Shown here one piece after another: positions 24,975 to 34,800 of a DNA stretch of 64,000 nt. A program made the position numbers and the translations under genes. Positions within the stretch are counted from its first letter, which is position 1. The number at the start of each line of letters is the position of its first letter. The notes under the pieces are model-generated. The model saw only the letters and a program-made list of their open reading frames with translations. It was not told the DNA's origin and did no database searches. This stretch comes from Plectrocnemia conspersa (Eukaryota; Arthropoda; Insecta; Trichoptera; Polycentropodidae): NCBI GenBank assembly GCA_009617715.1, contig VTFK01000209.1, forward strand, positions 124,001 to 188,000, in the 5' to 3' direction.

Positions 24975-25590
24975 AGGTGTTCCTTCACTATTAACTTTTC
25001 ATACCATTTTTTTAGCTATTCTTAATGCTTTGACTGCCATAATTCTACATTGTCGGTATATTTTCCATTTTCATTTAGGACCATGGTTTTAAAATCATAT
25101 TTACTTTTTATTTTACTGTCTACAATATTCTTATAAATATTGTTCCATATCATATTAACATTCATGTTATCTACATTCCAGTCACACTTGTGAAATTCTA
25201 ATCTTAATTTAGTAAAATTATTTTTTAATTATATCATTATTTTTTTCACGTTAATTACATTATGTTTTTCTATATACATATGATCAGTAATTCTTAGAGT
25301 TGTTTTCACTTTAAAATGTACTCTTTTACTATTGGTAAAAACTAAATCTATTAATGTGAGTTATTATTTGTCCTTGTATTTTCTTTAACATATTGTCGCT
25401 AATCAAATATATTTGCAAATTTCTATTTTTGATGTATAAAAATCCTCACATTTGTTCCATAATTTGACCAGAACTCCATTCTGTAATATTATTTATGAAT
25501 TCTATGAATAACTTTGGATCACTGGAGATATATATGCTAAAAATAATAATATGAGATTTTTTTCACGAAAATCTTTACTGTGATGGACCA
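24975..25590 (-). pseudogene. non-LTR retrotransposon relic (endonuclease region), minus strand
   Basis: About 25360-25260 on the minus strand reads LTLIDLVFTNSKRVHFKV then ITDHM, the conserved end of LINE AP-endonuclease domains (IDLVFTN...ITDH). About 25200-25000 reads NVNMIWNNIYKNIVDS and VLNENGKYTDNVELWQSK, the linker typical of insect Jockey/I-like ORF2. Stops and frameshifts throughout. No reverse transcriptase region attached. Confidence 0.75.
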
Positions 25591-26600
25591 GTATGTAATA
25601 TCTTATTATTTTTAAATATTGTAGTTAATTATATATTTTCATGGGGCCCGGTCAATATACCGTAAGACTCATTTTTTACTAAAAAAAAATAATTAAAAAA
25701 AAATTTTAAATGTAAATTAAGGTTTTAAACACTTTTCATTTTGCAAAGTTATGACACTTTTAATTTTTACGTTGGCCGCCATTTTGTAAAAAAAAAATAT
25801 ATTTTTTTTCATACAGAATGTATAGGGGTTCTCGGTAGTTCTAAATTGAATTTTTAATCTTTAAAACCAAGCAGTTAAGAGCGTTAACTCTTCTGAAAGT
25901 CTCAAAATGGCTCGTATGGGGGTCCGATAGAACTGATACATCGCTTGTTTTGAAGCAAAAAACTATTTTTTTTTAAATGTGGTTTAGGCTTTTAAACGTT
26001 TCATGTATAGCAATCTTTTCGTTAAAATTTAAACCTACTGAATTACGAGTGTTTAAATTTTTATACTTGTCGCTATTTTGCAAAAAAATTGACACATTGG
26101 ATTTTGCTAACAAACATTCCCAGGGTGCTCAAGAATTCTATACTGTCACAAAAATTAAACTTTAAATATGTATAAATAAGCTCACACTGACCTTAACTTT
26201 ATTGCAAGTCTTATGAGCGTATGTATGGTGAGTCGATCGACTCATAACACTAAACGTGAAACTATTAAAATTATATATTTTCTAATAAACAGTATAACTC
26301 ACCTGTATGCCTGGAATTAGAATCGCATCTAATCATATTATAATCGTCAATTTAGATTTTTGGTACAATATTTTCCTGTGAATCCTTGTACTCTTCTATG
26401 AAATTTATCAAATCAAAGCACCATTGCACTACTCACGAATCAACACTTTTGTTGCGTACAGTCCTAACAAACTATAAGCTAGACTTTAAAAGCCCAAAAC
26501 AAGTCCAAACCTACAAATTCAATACTAATCTATACAAAATATATTTATGTAAATATAATTTATAATGAACCATTTTTGAAATCAGTGGTTTTGAGTCTTT
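25591..26600. other. AT-rich stretch, nothing firm
   Basis: No coding frame supported. May include internal sequence of the hAT fragment whose end is near 26648. Confidence 0.4.
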
Positions 26601-26649
26601 GATACTATTGTATGTGGCTCGTACTGCCATGTAGTTTGGCCATCCCTGG
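26600..26649 (-). mobile_element. hAT element terminus fragment
   Basis: Minus strand begins CAGGGATGGCCAAACTACAT and continues to AGCCACATAC, the pattern of hAT ends (CAGGGGTGGCCAAAC...GAGCCACAT). The partner end was not found, so only this terminus is claimed. Confidence 0.5.
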
Positions 26650-27249
26650 TATATCCGTTTATTTACATGCTTAAAATACTGTATTTTTTATACGTATACG
26701 CGTTTATCTGTAAACTTGTTTATAAATGGAAGTATCATGTTTAATTATTTATTATTAATTTCTTAAATACCTACATTAATTAAAGCTTTGAATCGTTCGA
26801 TCATGGAATCACCTAATCTTATCATGACATCTACTAATCAATTTAATTCTTATTTTCATTATAATTATACCCCAAATTTATGCTAAAACAACATAAATTT
26901 TCTATTCCTACATCTGTATATAAAACATCCATCTCTTATTGTGTAAATTGCGTTAATGATAGCCATAACTACAAGTTCAATTTCCATTATAGTAATTCTG
27001 AAAACCGCTATACTAGTTTTTGATATTTTAAGAATGATTGAATCTAAAAATATATTTTCGATGAGCATCGAATCGCAGTTATTCGAAACAAATATGTGGG
27101 TCAAACGGAACGTGTCGTACACGCGTCGCTATGTTGTATTTCATATTTATATTCAGCTTTCGCAAACACAATATACAATAGAAACATTGACCACTTTTTT
27201 TCCTTATTCATATGACAAATCCAAAACTTCGATTGTTCTATAACGACGT

Positions 27250-27510
27250 TTCGATTGTGACAATCTAACGACGGAGTACAATGGTTCGGGTGACAGCCAT
27301 GACCTCTCGGTGACAATAATAATTTCGAGTGCATCGTCAATTGTGAGCCCGTATCGGTACCCCGGACCCCAGTTAGGGTCGCGTGCCGAGGGCGCGCGCC
27401 ATTGTTGTGGGAGCGGGGCGGAGAAGACACTCCCACGGCCGGGGGCGAAGCCACGTGGGCCTTCAACCCCTTCGCCCCCGATCGCTAATCGCTCGGAATG
27501 AAAAGATTAT
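27250..27510. promoter_or_regulatory. CpG-rich island, candidate regulatory element
   Basis: The most GC-rich non-coding block upstream of emc (27340-27490 especially), with CACGTG at 27452-27457. Open frames on both strands are a by-product of composition. It lies 3.8 kb upstream of the emc promoter and just outside the mariner. Enhancer or unannotated promoter are both possible. Confidence 0.35.
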
Positions 27511-27616
27511 ATTGTAACCGTTCACATTAAAGACCATATCGCAGTTTATGCAACGCTATTGTTAAGCAATTCATTATTTTAATGTAGAGATCGTTTTAAA
27601 ACGATTCCGAATTATA

Positions 27617-28889
27617 TTAGGTAATCCCGGAATTAATGTCGTTTTTTATTAAAACTCAAACTTATTTTTTTTTTTCAATTATTTAATATATTTTTAATAC
27701 AAAGTAATTTCTAGTGTTATCTACGACTATTTGCCATCTTGTTACTAGATCTAAAATTCCTTATTCATAAAAGGCTTTTGGTTTAGATTCGAAGAACTCC
27801 GAAAGACCCGATTTCAGTTTTTGTCGAATTGTCGAATTTTTTGTTCCCTAATTGCGTTTCTAAAAAGCGAAATAAGTGAAAGTTGCTCGGTACCAAGTCC
27901 AGAGAATAGGGTGGATGCAATAAAACATCCCAGCTAAGGTTCTGGATTTTTTTACGGGTAATATCGGCAACATGCGGCTGGGCGTTATCATGTTGAAGAA
28001 TGACATTACTTTTATTCACAAGAGCAGGTCTAATTTTTTTGTAACGTCGTATTTAATTTGTCCATCTGTTCACAATAGAGGGCTGCAGTAACAGTTTGCC
28101 CTTGTTTTAAAACATCATAATAAATTACACCTTTCGAATCCCACCACACACACAATAATGCTTTCCGAGGATGTAGTCCTGGTTTTGGTGTTGGAATTGG
28201 GGTTTGACCTCGATTTAACCATTGTTTCTATTTTTTTTATATCATGATAAAGAACCCATTTTTTTGTCTCTGGTGATAAAGTCATGGAGAAACGGGGTAA
28301 AATGTTGCTTTTCTTGCAGTATTTTGCATGTGTTGAGGCGTTGAGCTTTGTTGCGTCGGTGAGCGCGTGAGGAACCGAGATACCTTATTTTAACTTTTCG
28401 CAGTTTCTCAAGATAACGATGGGTGTTCGACCGTGATGTGCCGACTTTCTTCGATAATTCATCAATGGTCATAATCGGATTTGCTTCGATTTCCGCCTTT
28501 AGAGCTGGACTATCCACTAGACTGGGCCGTCCACTTCGAAGCTCGTCCTTCAAATCGAGATTGCCCGTTGGAAATTTTTTGAACCCACTTTGGCACTTTC
28601 TTTTGTCCAGTATATCATCGTAAATGTCATAAATGCATTCTGTTGCTTCTATCGCAGTTTTTTTTAATGAAACGAAAACAGCATACAGTTTCTTAAATGT
28701 GTTTCCGAAGGACACGTCTCTGCCATTGTTTGTAAATGGGGTAGAAAAGTTTTTTTTTGTTTAAAAGAAAGGCAAAGGATCACAGAAAAGAAAAAAATTA
28801 CAACGCACGTCTTCACTGCTCATCGGACCCAAAAATACTAAGCCAAAGTTGCCTATTAAAAAAACGACATTAATTCCGGGATTACCTAA
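27617..28889 (-). mobile_element. mariner transposon, full length
   Basis: 1273 bp, the usual mariner length. 31 bp perfect terminal inverted repeats at 27617-27647 and 28859-28889, beginning TTAGGTAATCCCGGAATTAA, flanked by TA (27615-27616 and 28890-28891), the expected target duplication. It carries a broken transposase gene on the minus strand. Identical ends but a decayed gene indicate moderate age. Confidence 0.95.
27783..28726 (-). pseudogene. mariner transposase, frameshifted and catalytically altered
   Basis: Start at 28726 with MAETCPSETHLRNCMLF, typical of mellifera/cecropia-type mariners. The frame is then lost near 28667 and regained from about 28715-28242 (HTH region with RSGRPSLVDSPALKAEIEA and TIDELSKKVGTSRSNTHRYL). 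Part three holds VWWDSKGVIYYDV (first aspartate, codon 28138-28140), ILQHDNAQPH (second, 27987-27989) and SLDLVPSNFHLF. In the last motif the third catalytic aspartate of the D,D34D triad is asparagine (AAC, 27882-27884), with the spacing of 34 kept. At least two frameshifts; inactive. Confidence 0.92.
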
Positions 28890-28891
28890 TA

Positions 28892-29600
28892 TATTGTCTC
28901 TGGGTTGAACGCAAAATGGCTTTATTTAAACAATACACATTTTTTCTTAACATCCTCATTGAAATGCTATACAAAATCCAACGTATTTACGCTTTAACAG
29001 GTAGACCTATGTCTATACAAATTTACAGGTATTTAAGATTTTTTGTGAAACACTTAACGACAGGTACAGAAATAACCGAAATAAATTATCAGAACGGATT
29101 AGGACATTGACGAATTGAAGCAAGTGAACAATAGGGATGATATATAGACCAAAAATCATTCTAAGAATAACACTATTTATATTAATAATAAATTTTAATT
29201 TACTGACAAGCGAGCTATTACATTAAAAATAAGAGTTTCAAAGCTTACATGATTTGATCATGCTGGCTCTTAAAAAAATATAATATTTTCTCTGTATATT
29301 AATTCTATTATTTTTATACATACATATGACAGAAAAAAAAATAGTGGCAATAATAATAGTATATGATAATATGATAATATTCAAGATCTGGTATTTGGAT
29401 ACGACTTCCCTAGATCTACTTTTTAATACTATCCCAAAAAACACAAGAGACTTTGTGAATTGTTTATTATTATTATTTTTTACAATTATAATTTGTATGC
29501 ATATTCGTGACCAAATCGTTTATACTGCTAGTTTTGCAATAGATACGCATCATGCGAATTCGTGTCGTCGTTAAATTATGCACTTAGTCATTGTTTTTTT
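28892..29600. other. AT-rich stretch, nothing firm
   Basis: Short frames only; no repeat recognised. Confidence 0.4.
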
Positions 29601-29730
29601 CGTGCTTATTGCACTTCGTAGAATGCTTCCTCTTCTGGTTTAATCCAGGTATACAACGAAAGCAGCCTGCAGGTAGGATCTACCTGTCGCTCGCACTTGT
29701 TCCACGCAGGAATTCTACGAAGGCGCGACA
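29601..29730. promoter_or_regulatory. nested dyad with inverted pair of CAGGTAG sites
   Basis: CAGGTAG (29670-29676) and CTACCTG (29680-29686) form a perfect dyad with a 3 bp spacer. An outer inverted repeat CTTCGTAGAAT (29614-29624) / ATTCTACGAAG (29712-29722) is nearly concentric. CAGGTAG is the optimal binding site of the insect pioneer factor Zelda. The site lies about 1.65 kb upstream of the emc TATA box. Role inferred. Confidence 0.4.
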
Positions 29731-30124
29731 ATTAAGATAAGTCGCATTGCACTTGTCTAAATCTTTTGACATTCCAAGAAATAGCAACGTAGCCTATCTA
29801 CAGTTATCTCAATTGCAATATAATGAGTGGTGTACAGGTGTCCTTCGATTTAGGCAGTAGATACTTTCCAGCAAAAAGCGCACTTTTTCAATGAATCTAA
29901 TATAACTATTATATATATACACGAAAAGTGATACAAATCACTACCAATATTTTAAATTATGTTATTTGTTTAATGAATATTATTTTCATGAATACATTTA
30001 TAGTTATCGCTAAAGTCGAAAAACTTGGTATCATTGTTGAATTTAGTCGAAACAAGTATCACTGAAAAATACACATTCTCTGTAACGTGTATAAATAAAT
30101 AATGTTAAGTATATACATATATAT

Positions 30125-30310
30125 GTATATGAAATTATATAATTTTACTAGCATCAGCCAGATAAATTATATTTTTAATTGTAAAAATATATATCTACTT
30201 GTGAAAATGTCCGATATAATTTCACTGAAATTACATGTTGTAAAAATTATTTTCGCGATAGATTCAATACTATTTTTTTAGATTTTCTTTGAGGGATAAC
30301 CCGAGAATTT
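30125..30310 (+). repeat. repeat family F, copy 1
   Basis: Blocks AnCnGCCAGATAAnTTATAT, GGTAAAAATATATATCT, GAAAATGT, CGATnTnATTTnACTGAAAT, TTTTCGnGATAGATTC and TTTGAGGnATAACC are shared with 60245-60415 (same strand), 55335-55445 and (minus) 32450-32535 and 56830-56895. Confidence 0.65.
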
Positions 30311-30321
30311 ATTGTTCAAAT

Positions 30322-30712
30322 CAGGGATGGTATTGCAGCTTTTTCCAGGGGGGGGGGGTGGCAAAAGTTGACCAGTAAGTGGTTGTATTTCATTATTTTC
30401 ATTATTTCATAAAATGACATGCATTTTGCTGGCCAAATTCGAAGTGCATATTTTCAACAATGAATTTCGTAAAATCTAGATTTATTATATAAGACTGATA
30501 AAAGCCTAATTTAAAAAAGATTGGTAACCTCAAATTTCGAAATAGCACAGAGGTCTCATTTAAACGAAATTTAAATTTCTTCTAAACAGTTTTACAAATT
30601 ACATATTCAAAAATAAAAATTCCTTTTTATGAATTTTTACGCCAGAAGCCAATTCATTATCATATAATTTTGATAAATGTGGTCATGTGGCTGAAAAAGT
30701 TGCATACCCCTG
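30322..30712. mobile_element. possible hAT MITE
   Basis: Left end CAGGGATGGTATTGCAGCTT and right end (reverse complement) CAGGGGTATGCAACTTTTTC resemble hAT termini. No 8 bp target duplication was seen, so the pairing is uncertain. An 11 bp G run (30348-30358) lies just inside the left end. Confidence 0.4.
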
Positions 30713-31229
30713 ATATGTATATACATAGGATTGAGGATAAGATAACAGAACTCCAACTTCAATGAAAAATTTATCTTGTATATACCTCTAATAAGTTTCA
30801 GACTGATCCGCCCTATTGTTTTAAAATGGTAGCCATAAAATATTAATAAAAATCATAGCTCTTAATAATATTTTTTAGAGAAAAAAGTAGAGTTGAAAAA
30901 TGTTCATAAAACATTTTAAATATCGTTTCTCGTAGTGAAATTTGGATGATAAATGTTCTTCTGTAACATTTGTATGTTGGGTATGTGACAAGTATGATTT
31001 AGAAAATATATTGTTCAAGAAGTTTTACATCGAGTAAGCCGCGTATAAATCTGAAACCGTGTAAAAAACGCGTAAATTGAAGGTCAGGTATCGAAGCGCC
31101 AAACTAAACAAACACCGGCGGCTCTTACGATACGCCACAATAAAACAAATTCAATTTGCATTTCAATAACCGTCTGACGGCCGATCCATGGGAAAATCTC
31201 TCCGAACAGGTAGCACTCGCAGCGCCACT

Positions 31230-31360
31230 GCACGATTGGCGGGCGCCACCCGAGTCACGCCTTCGTACGAAAACGGAGTGCTCTCATTGGCGGTCGAAAA
31301 GAGTGGGGGTACGGCGTGCTCACTCTATAAATAAGACCGCACGTGTTAGCCGGCGGCATT
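31230..31360 (+). promoter_or_regulatory. emc: emc core and proximal promoter
   Basis: A consensus TATA box TATAAATA lies at 31326-31333, placing transcription start near 31355-31362 and leaving a 5' UTR of about 100 nt before the ATG. Two copies of ATTGGCGG occur upstream at 31235-31242 and 31286-31293. They are inverted CCAAT boxes that also resemble E2F half sites, 51 bp apart. A CACGTG E-box sits at 31340-31345, directly after the TATA box. The exact start site cannot be read from sequence. Confidence 0.75.
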
Positions 31361-31460
31361 TCGTCGTTGTCGTTCGCGCAGTTTGTGTGTCGGTCGTCAG
31401 TTCGACGTTCGATATCGATCTGTCAGTTCGAGTTTGTGTTTTTGTGCTAATTAATCCAAA
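31361..31460 (+). other. emc: emc 5' UTR (approximate start)
   Basis: Stretch between the inferred start site and the ATG. It is GC/GT-rich with many GTCG/TTCG steps and no upstream ATG, consistent with efficient scanning to 31461. Confidence 0.6.
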
Positions 31461-31826
31461 ATGAAAGCCACGACGGCCGTGTGCGCAACCGGAGCGGTTC
31501 CGCCCATCTCTTCCGGCAGGGTCCAGAGAGCCAGGAGCGGCGAGAACGCCGAGATCCAAATGTATCTGACGAAACTTCAGGATCTGGTGCCTTTCATGCC
31601 GAAGAACAGAAAGATCTCCAAACTGGAAGTCATCCAGCACGTGATAGATTATATTTGCGAACTGCAGACGGCTCTAGAAAGTCATCCCGAAGCCGGATCT
31701 TTCGACGCAGCGGCTGTTTTGGGGTCCCAGATCGGTGCGGCACCCACACCCTCGCCAAGACGCCCTCTCACCCCCGCCAACAGCCTACTGCAAAACTCCT
31801 CCGCGCCGCAGTCTCACCCCCACACG
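31461..31826 (+). other. emc: emc coding exon 1
   Basis: Encodes residues 1-122, including the complete HLH. The donor is a strong ACG|GTGAGC at 31826/31827, phase 0. Without splicing the frame would run on into AT-rich, low-complexity sequence and stop at 31971-31973. That tail resembles intron translation, so the splice is preferred. GC content jumps here relative to the flanks, as expected for a real exon. Confidence 0.92.
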
Positions 31827-34800
31827 GTGAGCATCTTTTTAAATACCTTTTTAAATTCAAATCATGAAAAAATAAATGTATTTTGTACGAGAAAACAACC
31901 AATGGCGACAGGTTCTATATTTCGCATATATACAAATATTTGCTACAATAATCGTGTTGATTTACATATGTAAATTTAGAACATTATTTTAAAGTAATTA
32001 TGAATTTAGGTGCGTAAATTATTTAATGAAAAATTTGCATTTTAACAAAAATAAAAATGCATTTTAGGTGCGTAAATTGTTTGATGTTTTACATGATGTT
32101 TATTAAAAAATTGGTGTAAAAGCTTAAACCAGAGCTTCCAAACCTTTTTTTTGTGCCACGCTGCATTTTAATGTCTCAACAGGTACTACCTAGCAATTCA
32201 TATTTCAGTCCTAAATTTCTTAAATTATAATTAAAATACATTATCAACTCATTTTTCATCCGATTTCTTGTAGACTAAATATTACCTCCATCACTAAATA
32301 ATGGTGCCGATAGATATTTCCTCGCTAAATATTTCTATTTTTTTTTTAATTTCACCAGCAAAGGGGATTTTCATAACGTATTAATAAATGTCTTCATGTA
32401 GAAGTAAAATTATCCGATTCCGAAATCTAAAAAGTTCCGATGTACCATCGCTAGTCATTTCAGTGAAATTATATCGGAATACATTTTCACTGGTAGATAT
32501 ATATTTTTACCGGTAAAATTGTCAGTTCTTCATGCTCGCTTCTCATTTATTGTAAGCCGTAATATTGTTATAAAAAGTCTTTATATGAACGCTAGAAAAT
32601 TGAGCGACGGCACGATTTCATTGCTTTTGCCGTTTATTCTAAACAGAGACCCCTTTGAATTTGCCCTGAATGCAAAATACTGAAATGACGAATTGTACAT
32701 CAATTGTAAGGTAAATCTTCGATTTCTTTTACTTACTTTTAATTATTTATTTCTATCCCCCCCCCCCACATATGGCACAATATTTTATTAATCCAGATTC
32801 TTATATGTTTTACACTGTCACAATTCCGCTGACCACTCCCCCTCATAAACCTGCGACATATTTTATGGAAGCCGCCTAAGGTGTTCACTGTTCTGAACAA
32901 TGCTCGCTCGCTGCCGTTCGCTCGCACCAAACCTGCCTTAACAGTAATGCACAAATAATTCAAATTATATATTGCTCATTTAAATCGATTTTCAGATTTT
33001 ACATATTGTACAGTATATTGCAGTACGAAATGAGTACATAAACATAACCGCCGAACAATGCGCCTACGCTCAAAACGCATTTAATTATTTTTTAAAATAC
33101 ATTTTTGAACTCTTTTTTCTCTAACAATTATATTAACGGAGTTTCGGAAAAACTAGATTGCGGAAATTTATATGACATATGTCCAAGATCAAATTTTCAG
33201 CAAAGTTTGACGAAAATCTTTATATTATTTCTATCGACCTTATTTAATAAAACAACAACACCTGTCTATATGGCATCACTCTTATCCCGTGCGATAGCAC
33301 GAGTGAGTGGACGTGCTCAATGGTCAGGAGCGGTTTTTACGAGATTTACTTGATGTTTTGATAGATATATTTTTACATACAAACTTAAAAATTGCAGATA
33401 ATATCTTGTCCGTGAAATCTATTATATTCGATACAAGTTTTGTTGTATATGGGGAGAGGGGGGAGGGTTTCGTTGAATCCTGTTGTGAATATTTCGAGGA
33501 GGATTTATTGATATATGGTACCATAATAGTATAATATCACAACATAAAATAATTGTTTTCGCTATAAATTATTGCGTATCTAGTAAAATATTGTTATTAT
33601 CAGTGTCATGGCGGACCGTTTGGTACGGAATGCTATATGATAATCTATTCTCAAGTCTAAAAATAACTGATAGTATATTGAAAAAAATGTATGGAGATCT
33701 ACCTTAGACCATTTATTATGATTCGGCGTATAGAATAACTTTGGGAGATGGACGCACGCAGGTGGTCTCGTCCGAATCCCTGCATAATTAACTCTTAACA
33801 CTTCGTTAACGAACGCATCAGACCGCTGCGATTTTCAGAACAGGTGTCGTCGATTCGACACCATAAATCAGTCGGACGAATTTATTAAACCGCGTTTGTT
33901 TTCCTAAGCAGATTTACTGCCGCAGCTGCTATCATTTTCTAGAGAGGACCAAAAAAACCGAATCCGAGCGTTTAGCGCGCCAGAGTCCTCGAGAGATTTA
34001 TCCCTCGCTGTGTTCCTCTTTGGTCCGTCGCGTCCTCTCGCTCGTAAATCCGACTGCATCTAAATCGAGTGCACTCCCGATGGCCGTTTCGCCTCTTGAA
34101 TTACTTCTCCGGAGAGCAGCAGGTGTTTCGGCGGTCCGATTTATGCGTTTTGGCTTGTGTTCGCGGAAAGGAGCGCCAAAAGCGTCGATTTTTCAGCCAA
34201 TTACCGGATATTTGTCACAATTCTAGCGCTGAGCGATCAAAAGAAACGATCCAATCACCTGTTGAATTATTTTATTTGGTTCTATTCTAGATCAAAGCCG
34301 CGCTCAGATTTGACTTATTCTCAGGCGCCTAAATTCTGCTCGGTAGTGTTAAATCAGTCGTAAACGCAAAGCGGTCGTCGTAAAAAAGTCGAAGAGTTAA
34401 TTGATGAATAAATAAATATATTAGCGCTGCTGCGTTGGCGCCGAGGTAACTGGTCTCGGGACAACCCGAGCGAGTACTTCGCCTTCGTATATTAAATCGT
34501 CATATCTATGGAATCCGTCCAATGCTTAATGATGCAAGATTAATCCCTCCTGGTCGTTTAGAATGAAATATTTGCGCATAATCGCAGCGACTATCTTCCT
34601 GTTCGATTTTCTTGGCTCATCGGTAAGAACGAAACGTAAGCGAGATATTCGCGTACGATTTATGGAAACGCACGTGTGCGCCCAGAAGCTTAGACGCTCT
34701 TTGTTCGCTCGGCGAACAATGATACCAAAGTCTCCCAGGTCCGACATCTGCTCGTAAATAAATAGCGTTCGATTCGACAAACAGCGGTTGCCATTGTGCG

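Noticed and set aside
27101..27466. 121-codon minus-strand frame over the CpG-rich block
   Set aside because: Pro/Ser/His-rich translation of CpG-rich DNA; continues into unrelated AT-rich sequence without change of reading logic.
31481..31867. 128-codon frame overlapping emc exon 1
   Set aside because: Out-of-frame shadow of the emc exon, created by its GC-rich composition.
31461..31973. Unspliced 170-codon version of the emc frame
   Set aside because: After codon 122 the frame passes a strong GTGAGC donor into AT-rich intron-like sequence. A phase-matched acceptor and short terminal exon exist at 39479.
33723..33785. Third tRNA-like fragment around CGTCCGAATCCCTGC
   Set aside because: Only a B-box-like stretch; no A box or arm structure.
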